Source: JAMLIN01 sp964476625 | Lineage (GTDB): Bacteria > Pseudomonadota > Gammaproteobacteria > Burkholderiales > Burkholderiaceae_E | Length of the DNA: 64,000 bases | Assembly (NCBI GenBank): GCA_964476625.1 | Contig: CAYZBJ010000008.1 | Coordinates: forward strand, 17,664-81,663 | Direction of reading: 5' to 3' | In this document: positions 40,953 to 50,254 of the stretch, one piece after another | Numbering within the stretch: the stretch's first letter is position 1 | Layout: every line of letters starts with the position of its first letter | Program-made: the position numbers and the translations under genes | The notes under the pieces: model-generated | Databases searched by the model: none | What the model was told of the DNA's origin: nothing | The model's input: the letters and a program-made list of their open reading frames with translations, nothing else

Positions 40953-43693
40953 TGCTGTCGCCCGAATTCGTCATCCTCACGGCCATCGGCTACGTGGGAC
41001 TGCTGTTCCTGCTCGCCTATGTGTCGGATGCACGCTCGACCAGCGGCCATGTCGGTTTCCTTCGCTCGCCCATCGTCTACACCCTCTCGATCTCGGTGTA
41101 CTGCACGAGCTGGACCTTCTACGGGGCGGCGGGCACTGCGGCGCGGCGCGGCCTCGAGTTCATGACGATCTACATGGGGCCGTCGCTGGTCTTCATTGCC
41201 TGGTGGTTCATCCTGCGCAAGCTGATCCGGATCAGCCACTCCCAGCACATCACCTCGATCGCGGATTTCCTGTCGTCGCGCTTCGGGAAGTCGAATCCGC
41301 TCGCCATCCTCGTGACCCTCATCGTGGTGGTGGTCGTCACGCCCTACATCGCGCTGCAGCTCAAGGCGATCACGACATCGATCCAGACCGTCTCGCTCGT
41401 CCATGGGGCGGGAGAAGACCATGTGGCGGCACTCGATGAAGTGACCCTGGCGTTCGGCATCGCCGTCGTCATGGCGTCCTTCACCATCCTGTTCGGCACG
41501 CGCAACGCCGATGCGCGGGAGCAGCATCTCGGCGTGGTGGCGGCGATCGCCTTCGAGGCGATCGTCAAGCTGATCGCCCTGGTCGCCGTCGGTATCTTCG
41601 TGGTCTATGGCGTCAACGACGGCTTCGGCGACGTCTATGCGCGCGCCGTCGCGGCCGGCGTCGACATCCACGAGAAGGAGACCTTCGGCAGCCGCTGGGT
41701 TACCGTGCTGTTCCTGTCGGCATGCGCCGTGATCTGCCTGCCGCGCCAGTTCCAGATCACCATCGTCGAGAACTCCAACGAGAACCACCTGCGCACGGCG
41801 GGATGGGCGTTTCCCACCTACATGCTGCTGATGTGCGTCTTCACGATGCCGATCGCGCTCTATGGGCTGACCACCATGCCACCCGGCTCGAATCCCGACA
41901 TGTTCGTGCTGACCCTGCCGATGGTCGCCGGACAGGATGCGCTGGCATTGCTCGTGTTCATCGGCGGCTTCTCGAGCGCGACCTCGATGATCATCGTCGC
42001 ATCGATCGCGTTGTCCATCATGGTGTCCAATCACGTCGTGCTGCCCTTCATGCTGCGCCGTTCGACCCGCGGCCAGGAAGGACGAGAGCAGGACATCGCA
42101 CGCCTGCTGCTGCGCAGCCGCCGGATCTCGATCGCGGGGCTGCTCGGACTCGGCTTCCTGTACTTCCGGCTGACCTCGGACTCGGCCGCTCTTGCGCCGA
42201 TCGGCCTGATCTCCTTTGCCGGCGTCGCCCAGCTCCTGCCCGCCATGCTGGCGGCCCTGTATTGGCGAAACGCCAACGTCAGGGGTGCGCTTGCGGGCAT
42301 TGCCATCGGGTTCGCCGTCTGGGCGTGGACCCTGTTCCTGCCGTCGCTGTCCTCGCTCAGCCCGGTCGTCGTCTCGCTGCTCGACGATGGCCCCTGGGGT
42401 ATCGGGGCATTGCGGCCGCAGGCCCTGTTCGGCATGGAAGGCGTCGATCCCCTGGTGCACGCCGTCTTCTGGAGCCTGCTCCTCAATACCACCGCGCTGC
42501 TCTGCGTTTCCATGGCGACGAGCCAGGGCGCGCTCGAAAGAATCCAGGCTGCGCTGTTCGTCGACGTGTTCCGGCGACGCGCCTCCCTGCAGCCGCGGAT
42601 CATCCGTGGATCGACCACGACCCGGGAGCTGTTCTTCGTCGCCGAACGGGTGCTCGGCTGGGATCGCGCGCGGTCCCTGTTCGATTCCGTCGGCCTGTCG
42701 CGAGCAAGCAAGGCATGGCATCGGGATGTCTCGCCGGACTTCATCGCAAGGCTCGAACGCGAGCTGGCCGGCTCGATCGGTTCGGCCTCGGCCCACATCC
42801 TCCTGACGAAGGGACTGGTTGGCGACACCGTGTCGCTCGAGGAGGTGATGCGCATCGCCGACGAGACGCAGCAGTTCATCGAGTATTCGCACGCGCTCGA
42901 GGTGAAGTCGCAGGAACTGCACACCGCCGCACAGCAACTCAAGGCGGCCAACGCGCTCCTGCAGGAACTGCATCGGCAAAAGGACGATTTCCTGTCGCAG
43001 GTCAGCCATGAGGTACGCACGCCGATGACCTCGATCCGCTCCTTCGCCGAGATCCTGCTGTCGGTCGACGACCTCGAGCCCGCGCAGCGCGAACGCTTCC
43101 TGGCGACGATCCACAACGAAAGCGTGCGGCTCACCCGATTGCTCGACGACATCCTCGACCTGAGCGCGCTCGAGCATGGCGGGCGGGGCTGGGACAATAC
43201 GCCCGTCGATGCCGAGCAGGTGCTCGACCAGGCGAAGATGGTCTGCGAGGCGCTCGCCCGCAAGCGATTCGTCGTGATCGAGGATGGTCCGCGGCCCGCT
43301 CGGGCAATCGTGCTCGCCGATGCCGGCCGGCTGAGCCAGGTCTTCATCAACATCATCTCCAATGCGATCTCGTACAACGACTCGGCCGAGCCGCGCGTGA
43401 ACATCAGCTCGCGGATTGCCGGTGATATGTACATCGTGGAGATCTCCGACAATGGCCCGGGCATTCCGCATCACTACCGCAGTTCGATATTCGAGAAGTT
43501 CATCCGGGCCGAACCGGGCACGGCGACCGGCTCGCGCGGACTGGGCCTGGGGCTGAACATCTCGCGCAGCATCGTCGCCAAGTTCGATGGCTCGATCGAG
43601 CTGACCCGCGGCGTGCTGCCCGGCGCCTGCTTCCGCGTTGCACTACCCATCGCGCCGGCATCGCAAGCCATCGGGCAGGCGGCCAGCGCCTGA
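40952..43693 (+). CDS. Sodium/solute symporter - histidine kinase fusion (CbrA/CrbS type)
   Basis: A 913-residue sensor kinase whose input domain is a whole SSS-family transporter with about 13 membrane spans (residues 1-540). The transporter part resembles PutP/ActP. A linker with a coiled-coil stretch (EVKSQELHTAAQQLKAANALLQELHRQ, split by a few residues) leads to the kinase. The H-box is SHEVRTPMTS with His686, the N-box is NIISNAISYN, and the ATP lids are DNGPGIP and GLGLGLNIS. No receiver is fused to it, which fits the two stand-alone receivers beside it. CbrA/CrbS relatives control histidine, acetate or other carbon use; the ligand here is unknown. Confidence 0.92.
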   Translation: MLSPEFVILTAIGYVGLLFLLAYVSDARSTSGHVGFLRSPIVYTLSISVYCTSWTFYGAAGTAARRGLEFMTIYMGPSLVFIAWWFILRKLIRISHSQHITSIADFLSSRFGKSNPLAILVTLIVVVVVTPYIALQLKAITTSIQTVSLVHGAGEDHVAALDEVTLAFGIAVVMASFTILFGTRNADAREQHLGVVAAIAFEAIVKLIALVAVGIFVVYGVNDGFGDVYARAVAAGVDIHEKETFGSRWVTVLFLSACAVICLPRQFQITIVENSNENHLRTAGWAFPTYMLLMCVFTMPIALYGLTTMPPGSNPDMFVLTLPMVAGQDALALLVFIGGFSSATSMIIVASIALSIMVSNHVVLPFMLRRSTRGQEGREQDIARLLLRSRRISIAGLLGLGFLYFRLTSDSAALAPIGLISFAGVAQLLPAMLAALYWRNANVRGALAGIAIGFAVWAWTLFLPSLSSLSPVVVSLLDDGPWGIGALRPQALFGMEGVDPLVHAVFWSLLLNTTALLCVSMATSQGALERIQAALFVDVFRRRASLQPRIIRGSTTTRELFFVAERVLGWDRARSLFDSVGLSRASKAWHRDVSPDFIARLERELAGSIGSASAHILLTKGLVGDTVSLEEVMRIADETQQFIEYSHALEVKSQELHTAAQQLKAANALLQELHRQKDDFLSQVSHEVRTPMTSIRSFAEILLSVDDLEPAQRERFLATIHNESVRLTRLLDDILDLSALEHGGRGWDNTPVDAEQVLDQAKMVCEALARKRFVVIEDGPRPARAIVLADAGRLSQVFINIISNAISYNDSAEPRVNISSRIAGDMYIVEISDNGPGIPHHYRSSIFEKFIRAEPGTATGSRGLGLGLNISRSIVAKFDGSIELTRGVLPGACFRVALPIAPASQAIGQAASA

Positions 43694-43736
43694 CCCGCGC
43701 GTCGGGTGCGCCTCGCGGCTGCGGCCGGCCGCGCAG

Positions 43737-44105
43737 TCAGTGGCCCGTCAGGCGGCCGACCAGTTCGACGAGCTCGTGGTTGGAGAAGGGCTTGGTCACG
43801 AAGCCTTCGACGCCGATGTCCTCGGCCATCCGGCGATCCCGCGCCTGGCCCTTGGCGGTGAGGACGATCACCGGCACTTTCTTCAGGCTGGGGTCGGACT
43901 TCACCGCCTTCAGGACTTCGAAGCCGTTGATGCCGGGCAGCATCAGGTCGAGGATCATCAGGCCCGGGGGGGAGCGGCGAAGAAGCCCCAACGCCGTCTC
44001 GCCGTCGGGGGCCGAGATGACGGCATAGCCCGCGCGCTGCAGCACGAAGCTCAGCGATTCGACGATGTTCGGTTCGTCCTCGACGATCAGCACACCCGTG
44101 GCGAT
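43737..44105 (-). CDS. Second stand-alone receiver protein, with unusual start
   Basis: A 122-residue receiver-only protein, closely similar to the one at 40247. It has VEDEP, phosphoacceptor Asp53 in LMILDLMLP, VIVLTAKGQ and TKPFSNHELVELV. No ATG, GTG or TTG stands at the expected place. A good AAGGAG (44113-44118) is 7 bases before an ATC that would give MATGVLIVEDEP, a natural receiver opening. The first ordinary start, GTG 44093, is 19 bases from that site. Either ATC is used, or a sequence error hides ATG. The gene lies 17 bases after the ScfR-type regulator on the same strand and is convergent with the kinase. Confidence 0.8.
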   Translation of the reverse strand: MATGVLIVEDEPNIVESLSFVLQRAGYAVISAPDGETALGLLRRSPPGLMILDLMLPGINGFEVLKAVKSDPSLKKVPVIVLTAKGQARDRRMAEDIGVEGFVTKPFSNHELVELVGRLTGH

Positions 44106-44122
44106 GGCCTGGCTCCTTCGTG

Positions 44123-45727
44123 CTATGCGGTTGGCGGATACTCCACCGGCAGTGTAGCGTCGATGATCGGATCCTCCTCGCGATACAGGCAGTCCTGGCG
44201 CACGCACAGGCGGCAGCTCGGCCCCACCGGCACGGCGGGCGCCGACGACGACAGGTCGAGCCCATCACCGTAGACGGTCTGGTCGGCGTACAGCGCATCG
44301 CAGGCGAGCATGATCGAGACGAAACGGCGGGGCGCGGTGAACGACGGGCGCGGCTTCTCGACGGTGCGAGCGATGAACAGGAGTCGATCGCCGACAGGGA
44401 ACTCGACGAGCTGGCGCACCATGGTGCCAGGCGTCAGGAAAGCCTGGTAGATCGCCCACATCGGGCATGCCGGGCCATGCCGGGGCACGGCGAGGCGGTC
44501 GAGGGGAAAGCGCTTGCTGGTGAAGCCGGCGGCGTCGGTGCGCATCAGCCCGAACGGAATCCCGGCCGAGCCCGGACGGCGCAATGCGACGAGCCGATGG
44601 CAGACCTGCTCGAAGCTGGTGCCGAAGTGCTGCGCCAGGTAGTCGATGTCGTAGCGCGAGCCTTGCGCGGCCTCGAGGAAGGCGTCGTACGGCATCAGCA
44701 CCGCCGCCGCCAGGTAGGAGGAGAGAACCCGGCGCGCGCGCCGGCGCGCCATGTCGGTGGTCAGTTGCGCCGCCTGCGCCAGTATGGTGTCGATGGCTCG
44801 CCCCTGGCGAAAGAGCTCGACGGCGAGCCGGGCGAGCTGGAAGCGGCGCGTCGGGCGCGGCGCCGCTTCGGCCAGGACCATGGTCCGCGACCCGGTGTCG
44901 AAGGCGGCGTGGTGGCGTCCATCGACCCGGTCGTGCTCTGCCGATGGACGGGTGACCACCGTGACCCCGTGGGTGCGCTGCAGGTATCCCGCCAGTGCGG
45001 ATTCCCGGCATTCGTCCTCGATCCCGGCCGCGGCGCGGAAGTCGATCGCCGTCTCCTCGAGTTCCGGAAAATGATCGTCCCGGTCGAAGATGAAATCGTC
45101 GATCTCGTCGACCGGCGTGATCGAGCGGGTGCCGGTATCCCCCTTGTCGAAGAACGCGGCGAGCGACTGGGCGACCTCGGCGAGGCGGGCGCTTTCGCTG
45201 CCGACGATGGACAGGAAGCGCTGGCGCTGCCCAGGCTCGAGATCATCGATGTTCTCGAGGATCTGCGACGACGAGCAGATGGCCGCCACCTGCGTGAGCA
45301 TGCTGTGCACCGCGCTGCCGAGGAAGGGGTCCTGGTTGAGGCGGTCCGACAGCGCGGTCACCGCCCGGCCGCGGTCGAGCCAGGCGCGATGCAGGTGCAC
45401 CAGGGCGTGTGCCCAGTCCCGGTGCCGGCTCGCAAGTTCCTGGGTTGCCGCGGGATCCAGGTGCAGGTCGGCCAGCAGCGGTTCGCCGGCGAGTTCGCCG
45501 AGGTAATCCGCCAGTCGCCGCTCGGCGGCGCCATCGAGTTCGTCGAGCGCGATCCCGAGGATGTCGGCGATGCGCTTGAGGAGGGCGCCGCCGATGTTGC
45601 GCTTGTTGCCCTCGATCAGGTTCAGGTAGGACGCCGAGATACCGACCTCGGCGGCCAGCTTCGATTGCGTGATGCCGAGCGCGCGCCGGCGCTCGCGCAG
45701 GGTCGGGCCGATCAGCGAGCGGGGCAT
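44123..45727 (-). CDS. XRE-family regulator of the ScfR/PrpR/RamB type
   Basis: A 534-residue transcription factor. The N-terminal HTH_3 domain (about residues 8-62) contains GITQSKLAAEVGISASYLNLIEGNKRN. A long middle region follows. An IrrE-like domain (RRVLSSYLAAAVLMPYDAFLEAA, then FGTSFEQVCHRLVAL) comes next. The C-terminal domain has cysteines in PACPMWAIY and CRLCVRQDC. This architecture is shared with short-chain acyl-CoA-sensing ScfR and mycobacterial PrpR/RamB; in PrpR such cysteines hold an Fe-S cluster. Family members control propionate, acetate or glyoxylate genes. It is divergent from the Liv operon. Confidence 0.88.
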   Translation of the reverse strand: MPRSLIGPTLRERRRALGITQSKLAAEVGISASYLNLIEGNKRNIGGALLKRIADILGIALDELDGAAERRLADYLGELAGEPLLADLHLDPAATQELASRHRDWAHALVHLHRAWLDRGRAVTALSDRLNQDPFLGSAVHSMLTQVAAICSSSQILENIDDLEPGQRQRFLSIVGSESARLAEVAQSLAAFFDKGDTGTRSITPVDEIDDFIFDRDDHFPELEETAIDFRAAAGIEDECRESALAGYLQRTHGVTVVTRPSAEHDRVDGRHHAAFDTGSRTMVLAEAAPRPTRRFQLARLAVELFRQGRAIDTILAQAAQLTTDMARRRARRVLSSYLAAAVLMPYDAFLEAAQGSRYDIDYLAQHFGTSFEQVCHRLVALRRPGSAGIPFGLMRTDAAGFTSKRFPLDRLAVPRHGPACPMWAIYQAFLTPGTMVRQLVEFPVGDRLLFIARTVEKPRPSFTAPRRFVSIMLACDALYADQTVYGDGLDLSSSAPAVPVGPSCRLCVRQDCLYREEDPIIDATLPVEYPPTA

Positions 45728-46032
45728 GGACTCACCGGGTCGCGACGCCCCATGCCCGCCGGTCGCCCGCGCCGTGGCGAGCGGCAACCGGCGCGGCGCG
45801 GATGCTGCGTCGCAAGGTGAAGAATCCACGGGTCGATAAGCATGTCGAACAATTCTTTACAAAAAGTATCAATCAAGTCAATTCGTTGTTGAGGGATTGA
45901 CTGCCGCCGCCGATGCTTGTCGACAAGAGCCCATGAACGCCCATGCAGCGGCGAATCGTGACCAGGCACTGGCGCTTCGATGGCCTGCCCGGCTCCCAGT
46001 GGGACACCCCACCAATCATAAGGAGGAGAAAC
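45728..46032. promoter_or_regulatory. Divergent regulatory region between the ScfR-type gene and the Liv operon
   Basis: 305 bases without a gene. The segment 45840-45900 is strongly AT-rich for this genome. It contains TTTACAAA (45856-45863) within CTTTACAAAAAG, one base from the TTTGCAAA core recognised by RamB/PrpR-type regulators. A small dyad, GTCAAT near 45878 and ATTGAC near 45896, follows. These are candidate operator and promoter elements for both directions. The rest is GC-rich with no gene. A strong AGGAGGAG lies just before the Liv binding-protein ATG. Confidence 0.45.
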
Positions 46033-47397
46033 ATGTCGAAGTTCAAGCTCGGAAACGGCGCGCTGCCCGTCTTCTCGCGTCGCCAGGTACTTCGCGTGGG
46101 CACGGGTGCGGCCGGCGCAGCGCTGATCCCCGGTCTCGGCGGCATCGGCTGGGCCCACGCCCAGGACAAACCCCCCATGAGTACCTGGCCGGCCGGCTCG
46201 GAAGGTGACACGGTCTACATCGGCGGTGCGGTTCCCCTCACTGGTACCTATGCAGTGCAGGGCGATGACGAGCGCAAGGGCATGGAGCTCGCCATCGAGC
46301 ACATCAACGGCAACCACGAGTTGATGAAGAAACTCGCGCCCAAGATCGACAAGGGCGTGCTCGGCAAGAAGGTCGCGTTCGTGCATGCGGATTCGGCGGC
46401 CAAGCCGAACCAGGCCCTGCAGGTCCAGCAGACCTTCATCAACCAGAACAAGATCATCGCCATGATCGGCTCGACCTCGTCGTCCGTCGCCGTGGCATCG
46501 AACAAGTTCGCGCAGCGCGAGAAGATCCTCTACATGGCGGGTATCTCGGGGTCGAACGACACCACCGGCAAGGACTGCGTGCGCTACGGCTTTCGCCAGG
46601 GCTTCTTCGGCGAGATGGCGGCCAACGCGATCGGCCCCGTCCTGGTCAAGAACTTCGGCAAGAATCGCAAGGCCGCGTTCATGACGCCGGACTATACCTA
46701 TGGCCACACCACGACCAAGTCGGTCGCCGACTACCTGACCGAGCAGGCCGGCTGGACGGTGGTGACCAACCAGGTGTCGCCCCTCGGAACCCAGGACTTC
46801 AGCCAGTACCTCACCAACATCGCGAACTCCGGCGCGGAGTTCCTGGTCAACGTCAACTGGGGCCGCGATGCGGTGCTCTCGAGCCAGCAGGCCAAGCAGT
46901 TCGGTCTGCTGCCGAAGATGACCCTGGTGATCCCCTACCAGATTCCCTTCCTCGCGCGCGAGGCCGGGGTCGACATCACGGCGGGGGTGTTCGCGGCGAC
47001 CGACTTCTGGTGGACGCTGGAAGACCAGTATCCGAACGCCAAGCTGTTCGTCGAATCGTTCCAGAAGAAATGGGGATACCGGCCGGAATGGGGCGCCGAG
47101 AACGGCTACGTCAGCTTCGCCCACTGGGCGCGCATGGTCACGGAGGCCGGCAGCTTCTATCCGCCCGACGTCATCAAGCAGTACGAGAAGGGCGAAACCA
47201 TTCCGTCCCTGCTCGGCGATGTCCACTACCGCCCGGAGGACCACCAGTGCATCCGGCCGGTCGTCCTGGTGCGTGGCAAGGCGAAGAAGGACATGAAGAA
47301 CGACGAGGACTTCTGGGAGGTGCTCGAGGTCGTCCCCGGGGAGAAGGTCATCCAGGCCGCCGACGCGTTCGGCTGCAAGCTCGGCGACTACACCTGA
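46033..47397 (+). CDS. Branched-chain amino acid/amide-type ABC substrate-binding protein
   Basis: A 454-residue periplasmic binding protein of the Peripla_BP_6 (LivK/UrtA/AmiC) group. A twin-arginine signal (FSRRQVLRVGTGAAGAAL) ends near HAQD. The mature start GAVPLTGTYAVQGDDERKGMELAIEHING is typical, as is MIGSTSSSVAVASNKFAQ. ATG 46033 follows AGGAGGAG. It heads an operon with livH, a livM-livG fusion and livF. The ligand may be an amino acid, amide or short-chain acid; the adjacent ScfR-type regulator makes the last possibility worth testing. Confidence 0.9.
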   Translation: MSKFKLGNGALPVFSRRQVLRVGTGAAGAALIPGLGGIGWAHAQDKPPMSTWPAGSEGDTVYIGGAVPLTGTYAVQGDDERKGMELAIEHINGNHELMKKLAPKIDKGVLGKKVAFVHADSAAKPNQALQVQQTFINQNKIIAMIGSTSSSVAVASNKFAQREKILYMAGISGSNDTTGKDCVRYGFRQGFFGEMAANAIGPVLVKNFGKNRKAAFMTPDYTYGHTTTKSVADYLTEQAGWTVVTNQVSPLGTQDFSQYLTNIANSGAEFLVNVNWGRDAVLSSQQAKQFGLLPKMTLVIPYQIPFLAREAGVDITAGVFAATDFWWTLEDQYPNAKLFVESFQKKWGYRPEWGAENGYVSFAHWARMVTEAGSFYPPDVIKQYEKGETIPSLLGDVHYRPEDHQCIRPVVLVRGKAKKDMKNDEDFWEVLEVVPGEKVIQAADAFGCKLGDYT

Positions 47398-47411
47398 GGT
47401 GACCATGAAGG

Positions 47412-47459
47412 CCTGCGGCCGATGCGTGCCGCAGGTCACCCGCCGGCGCGGCCGGCGGG
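47412..47459 (+). promoter_or_regulatory. Tandem stem-loops after the Liv binding-protein gene
   Basis: Two hairpins stand in the 96-base spacer: CCTGCGGC/GCCGCAGG (47412-47419 and 47428-47435) and CCCGCCGG/CCGGCGGG (47439-47446 and 47452-47459). No T-run follows. They are likely to protect the binding-protein mRNA or to reduce read-through into the permease genes. Confidence 0.5.
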
Positions 47460-47493
47460 CCCTTGAATCGATCCATGATCAGGACGGGATGGC

Positions 47494-48369
47494 GTGCTCA
47501 ACTGGGCCAACTTCATATCGCAGCTCTTCAACGGGATGGTGCTGGGCGCGCTGCTGGCGCTCATCGCCTCCGGCCTGACCATCATCTACGGCACGCTCGG
47601 GGTGCTGAACCTCGCGCACGGCGCGCTGTTTATGCTGGGCGGCTATGCCGGCTGGATGGCGTACGAGTACACCGAATCCTTCCTCGTGGCGGTCGCCGCC
47701 GGCGCGCTGTTCGTGATGGTGGTCGGGATCATCACCGAGCAGCTCATCATCCGCCATTTCTACGCCCGCCCCGCCGAGGACCAGTTGCTCGTCACCTTTG
47801 GCCTGGGCATCGTCTGCGTCGAGGCCGTCCGCTTCTTCTTCGGGAGCATGTCGAAGTCGGTGCCGCCGCCGGACCCGCTGGTCGGCATCACCAACCTCGG
47901 TTTCATGGTCTACCCGACCTATCGGCTCGCACTCCTGGGCATCGTCACGGTCGCCTTGCTGGTGCTGTACTTCGTGCTCTATCGCACCCGTATCGGGATG
48001 ATCGTGCGCGCGGGCATCGAGGATACGGTGATGGTCGATTCGCTCGGGATCAACATCCAGAAGGTCTTCATGCTGGTGTTCGGGATCGGCGCCATGGCCG
48101 CCGGTTTCGCCGGCATCGTCAACGCGCCGGTGGTGTCCATTGCTCCGGATGTCGGCGAGGCCATCCTGGTGCAGACCTTCGTCGTGGTCGTCATCGGGGG
48201 CGTCGGATCCTTCCCCGGCGCCGTGCTCGGCGGGCTCATCGCCGGCGAGATCATCAGCCTGACGTCGATGTTCAACCCCGCCTACTCGTACATCATGCTG
48301 TTCGTGGTGATGACACTCGTGCTGGTGCTGCGTCCCCACGGATTGCTCGGCACGGTCGGTCGTGAGTAA
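47494..48369 (+). CDS. livH: Branched-chain-type ABC permease LivH
   Basis: A 291-residue inner-membrane permease of the LivH family with about eight membrane spans. It opens NWANFISQLFNGMVLGALLALIASGLTIIYGTLGVLNLAHG, whose NLAHG motif is diagnostic. The coupling region is RAGIEDTVMVDSLGINIQKVF, and the terminus is LVLRPHGLLGTVGRE. The start is GTG 47494. It overlaps the next gene by eight bases. Confidence 0.93.
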   Translation: MLNWANFISQLFNGMVLGALLALIASGLTIIYGTLGVLNLAHGALFMLGGYAGWMAYEYTESFLVAVAAGALFVMVVGIITEQLIIRHFYARPAEDQLLVTFGLGIVCVEAVRFFFGSMSKSVPPPDPLVGITNLGFMVYPTYRLALLGIVTVALLVLYFVLYRTRIGMIVRAGIEDTVMVDSLGINIQKVFMLVFGIGAMAAGFAGIVNAPVVSIAPDVGEAILVQTFVVVVIGGVGSFPGAVLGGLIAGEIISLTSMFNPAYSYIMLFVVMTLVLVLRPHGLLGTVGRE

Positions 48370-50254
48370 ACCCGATAATCCCATGCGCAGACAACGACCC
48401 TTTCTCGTCGAGACCTTGCTGCTGATCGGCCTGGTTGCAATGCCGTTCATCCTGCCGTACCTCGGCTTTCCCCTGACCACCATCAACCGGGTCCTGATCT
48501 GGGCGCTGGTCGGCATCGGCTTCGACCTGCTGTTCGGCTACACCGGCCTGCTGTCCTTCGGCCAGGCGGCGTTCTTCGGCACCGGCGGCATGTTCGCGGC
48601 CTACATGCTCACGCAGACATCGTTCAGCAACACCATCGGCGCACTCGCCATCGGCACGATCGCGGCCGGGGTCATCGGCTACCTGGTCGGACTGATCGCG
48701 CTGCGGCGTACCGGCATCTACTTCGCCATGATCACGGTGGCGATCGCCGAGGTGTTCTTCTTCCTCGAGTTCAATCCCCTGGCGGAGTACACCGGCGGGG
48801 AGAACGGCATACCGGGGGTGCCGCCGCCGAACCTCGACCTGGGTTTCTTCGCGTTCAAGTTCTCGAGCAACATGGAGATGTACGTCTTCTTCGCGTTCTG
48901 GTACTTCGTCGGGATGGTGGTCGCGCTGCGCCTGGTGCGTTCGCCCGTGGGCCTGTTGCTGCGCGGCATCCGCGACAATCCGAAGCGCGCCCAGGCGCTG
49001 GGCCACAACATCCACGGCTACAAGCTCGCCGTGTTCGTGGTTGCCTCGATGTACGCGGGCCTCGCAGGCGGCCTGCTCGCACTGATGCAGGGCTTCATGC
49101 CACCCGATGCCTTCATGTTCCATACCTCGGGTGAAATCGTCATCCAGACGGCGATCGGGGGCGCCGGCACGCTCTTTGGCCCCTTGCTCGGGGCGGCGAC
49201 CTGGCTGCTCCTGAGCGACTTCCTCCAGACGACCCTCGAGCTGGGTGCGAGCTGGAAGCTGGTGCTCGGCATCGTGTTCGTGATCCTGGTGGTCTTCTTC
49301 CGCCGCGGCCTCGTCGGCGCGATCGTGGACGTGTACCGCATGGCGACGCGCAACGCTGCCGGGACGCCGGCGCTGGCCGATCCCGTTACGGTCGCGGCTG
49401 CGCCTGCCGGCCCGCTGCCGGGCGCCGGCACGGTCGGGCAGGCCGTGGCCCGGCCGAGGGCAGCGCGCAAGGCGGCCGGCAAGCAGGGTCCCATCCTCGA
49501 GGCGATCGGCCTGACGCGACACTACGGCGGCCTCGTTGCCAACAGTGACATCGACTTCACCGTCGAGCATGGGGAGGTTCGCGGCATCATCGGTCCGAAT
49601 GGCGCCGGCAAGAGTACTTTCTTCAAGATGCTGACCTGCGAGGTGCCGCCCACCTCGGGCCGGATCGTGTTCGACGGCCAGGACATCACCGGCATGGACG
49701 TCGCCGATGCCTGCCAGCGCGGGCTCACCAAGAGCTACCAGATCAACCAGTTGTTCGAGCGCCTGACGGTACGGGAGAACCTGGCGATCGCCGCGCTCGG
49801 CGGCCTTCGCGGCAAGTTCAGGCTGGACATGATGAAGAACCTGTCGAAGGTCCGGGGTCTCGATGACCAGGTGCAGGGAACGGCGAGCCTGGTCAACCTG
49901 TCGGCCCGGCTCGACGCACGCGTGTCCGAGCTCGCGTATGGCGAGAAGCGGCGCCTGGAGATCGGGCTGGCGCTGGCCAGCTCGCCGAGCCTCCTGCTGC
50001 TCGACGAGCCCCTGGCCGGCATGAGCCCGCAGGAGCGTGTCGAGACGGTGGCGCTCCTGAAATCGATCGCCGAAGGACGCACGATGATCGTCATCGACCA
50101 CGATATGGACTCGCTGTTCGAACTCGTCGGGAAAGTCACCGTGCTCCAGGAAGGGCGCGTCCTGGTCGAAGGCACTCCGGAGGAGATCAAGACCAATGCC
50201 AAGGTCCAGGAGGCCTATCTGGGCGGCCTGCAGGAAGGGGTAGAGGCGTCATGA
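48362..50254 (+). CDS. Fused LivM permease - LivG ATPase
   Basis: A 630-residue single chain combining two Liv subunits. Residues 1-325 are the LivM permease, with INRVLIWALVGIGFDLLFGYTGLLSFGQAAFFG and the coupling segment IRDNPKRAQALGHNIHGYKL. An Ala/Pro/Arg-rich linker (about 335-375) leads to the LivG ATPase. The ATPase has Walker A GPNGAGKST near residue 411, LAYGEKRRLEIG-like signature (ELAYGEKRRLE) and Walker B LLLLDEPLAGMS. LivM and LivG are separate in E. coli. Start codon GTG 48362 overlaps livH; ATG 48383 is an alternative. The stop overlaps livF (ATGA). Confidence 0.92.
   Translation: MSKPDNPMRRQRPFLVETLLLIGLVAMPFILPYLGFPLTTINRVLIWALVGIGFDLLFGYTGLLSFGQAAFFGTGGMFAAYMLTQTSFSNTIGALAIGTIAAGVIGYLVGLIALRRTGIYFAMITVAIAEVFFFLEFNPLAEYTGGENGIPGVPPPNLDLGFFAFKFSSNMEMYVFFAFWYFVGMVVALRLVRSPVGLLLRGIRDNPKRAQALGHNIHGYKLAVFVVASMYAGLAGGLLALMQGFMPPDAFMFHTSGEIVIQTAIGGAGTLFGPLLGAATWLLLSDFLQTTLELGASWKLVLGIVFVILVVFFRRGLVGAIVDVYRMATRNAAGTPALADPVTVAAAPAGPLPGAGTVGQAVARPRAARKAAGKQGPILEAIGLTRHYGGLVANSDIDFTVEHGEVRGIIGPNGAGKSTFFKMLTCEVPPTSGRIVFDGQDITGMDVADACQRGLTKSYQINQLFERLTVRENLAIAALGGLRGKFRLDMMKNLSKVRGLDDQVQGTASLVNLSARLDARVSELAYGEKRRLEIGLALASSPSLLLLDEPLAGMSPQERVETVALLKSIAEGRTMIVIDHDMDSLFELVGKVTVLQEGRVLVEGTPEEIKTNAKVQEAYLGGLQEGVEAS

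Noticed and set aside
40844..43474. 876-residue minus-strand reading frame
   Set aside because: It is antisense to the symporter-kinase; composition is Arg/Asp/His/Gln-rich as expected from the complementary strand of membrane-protein codons.
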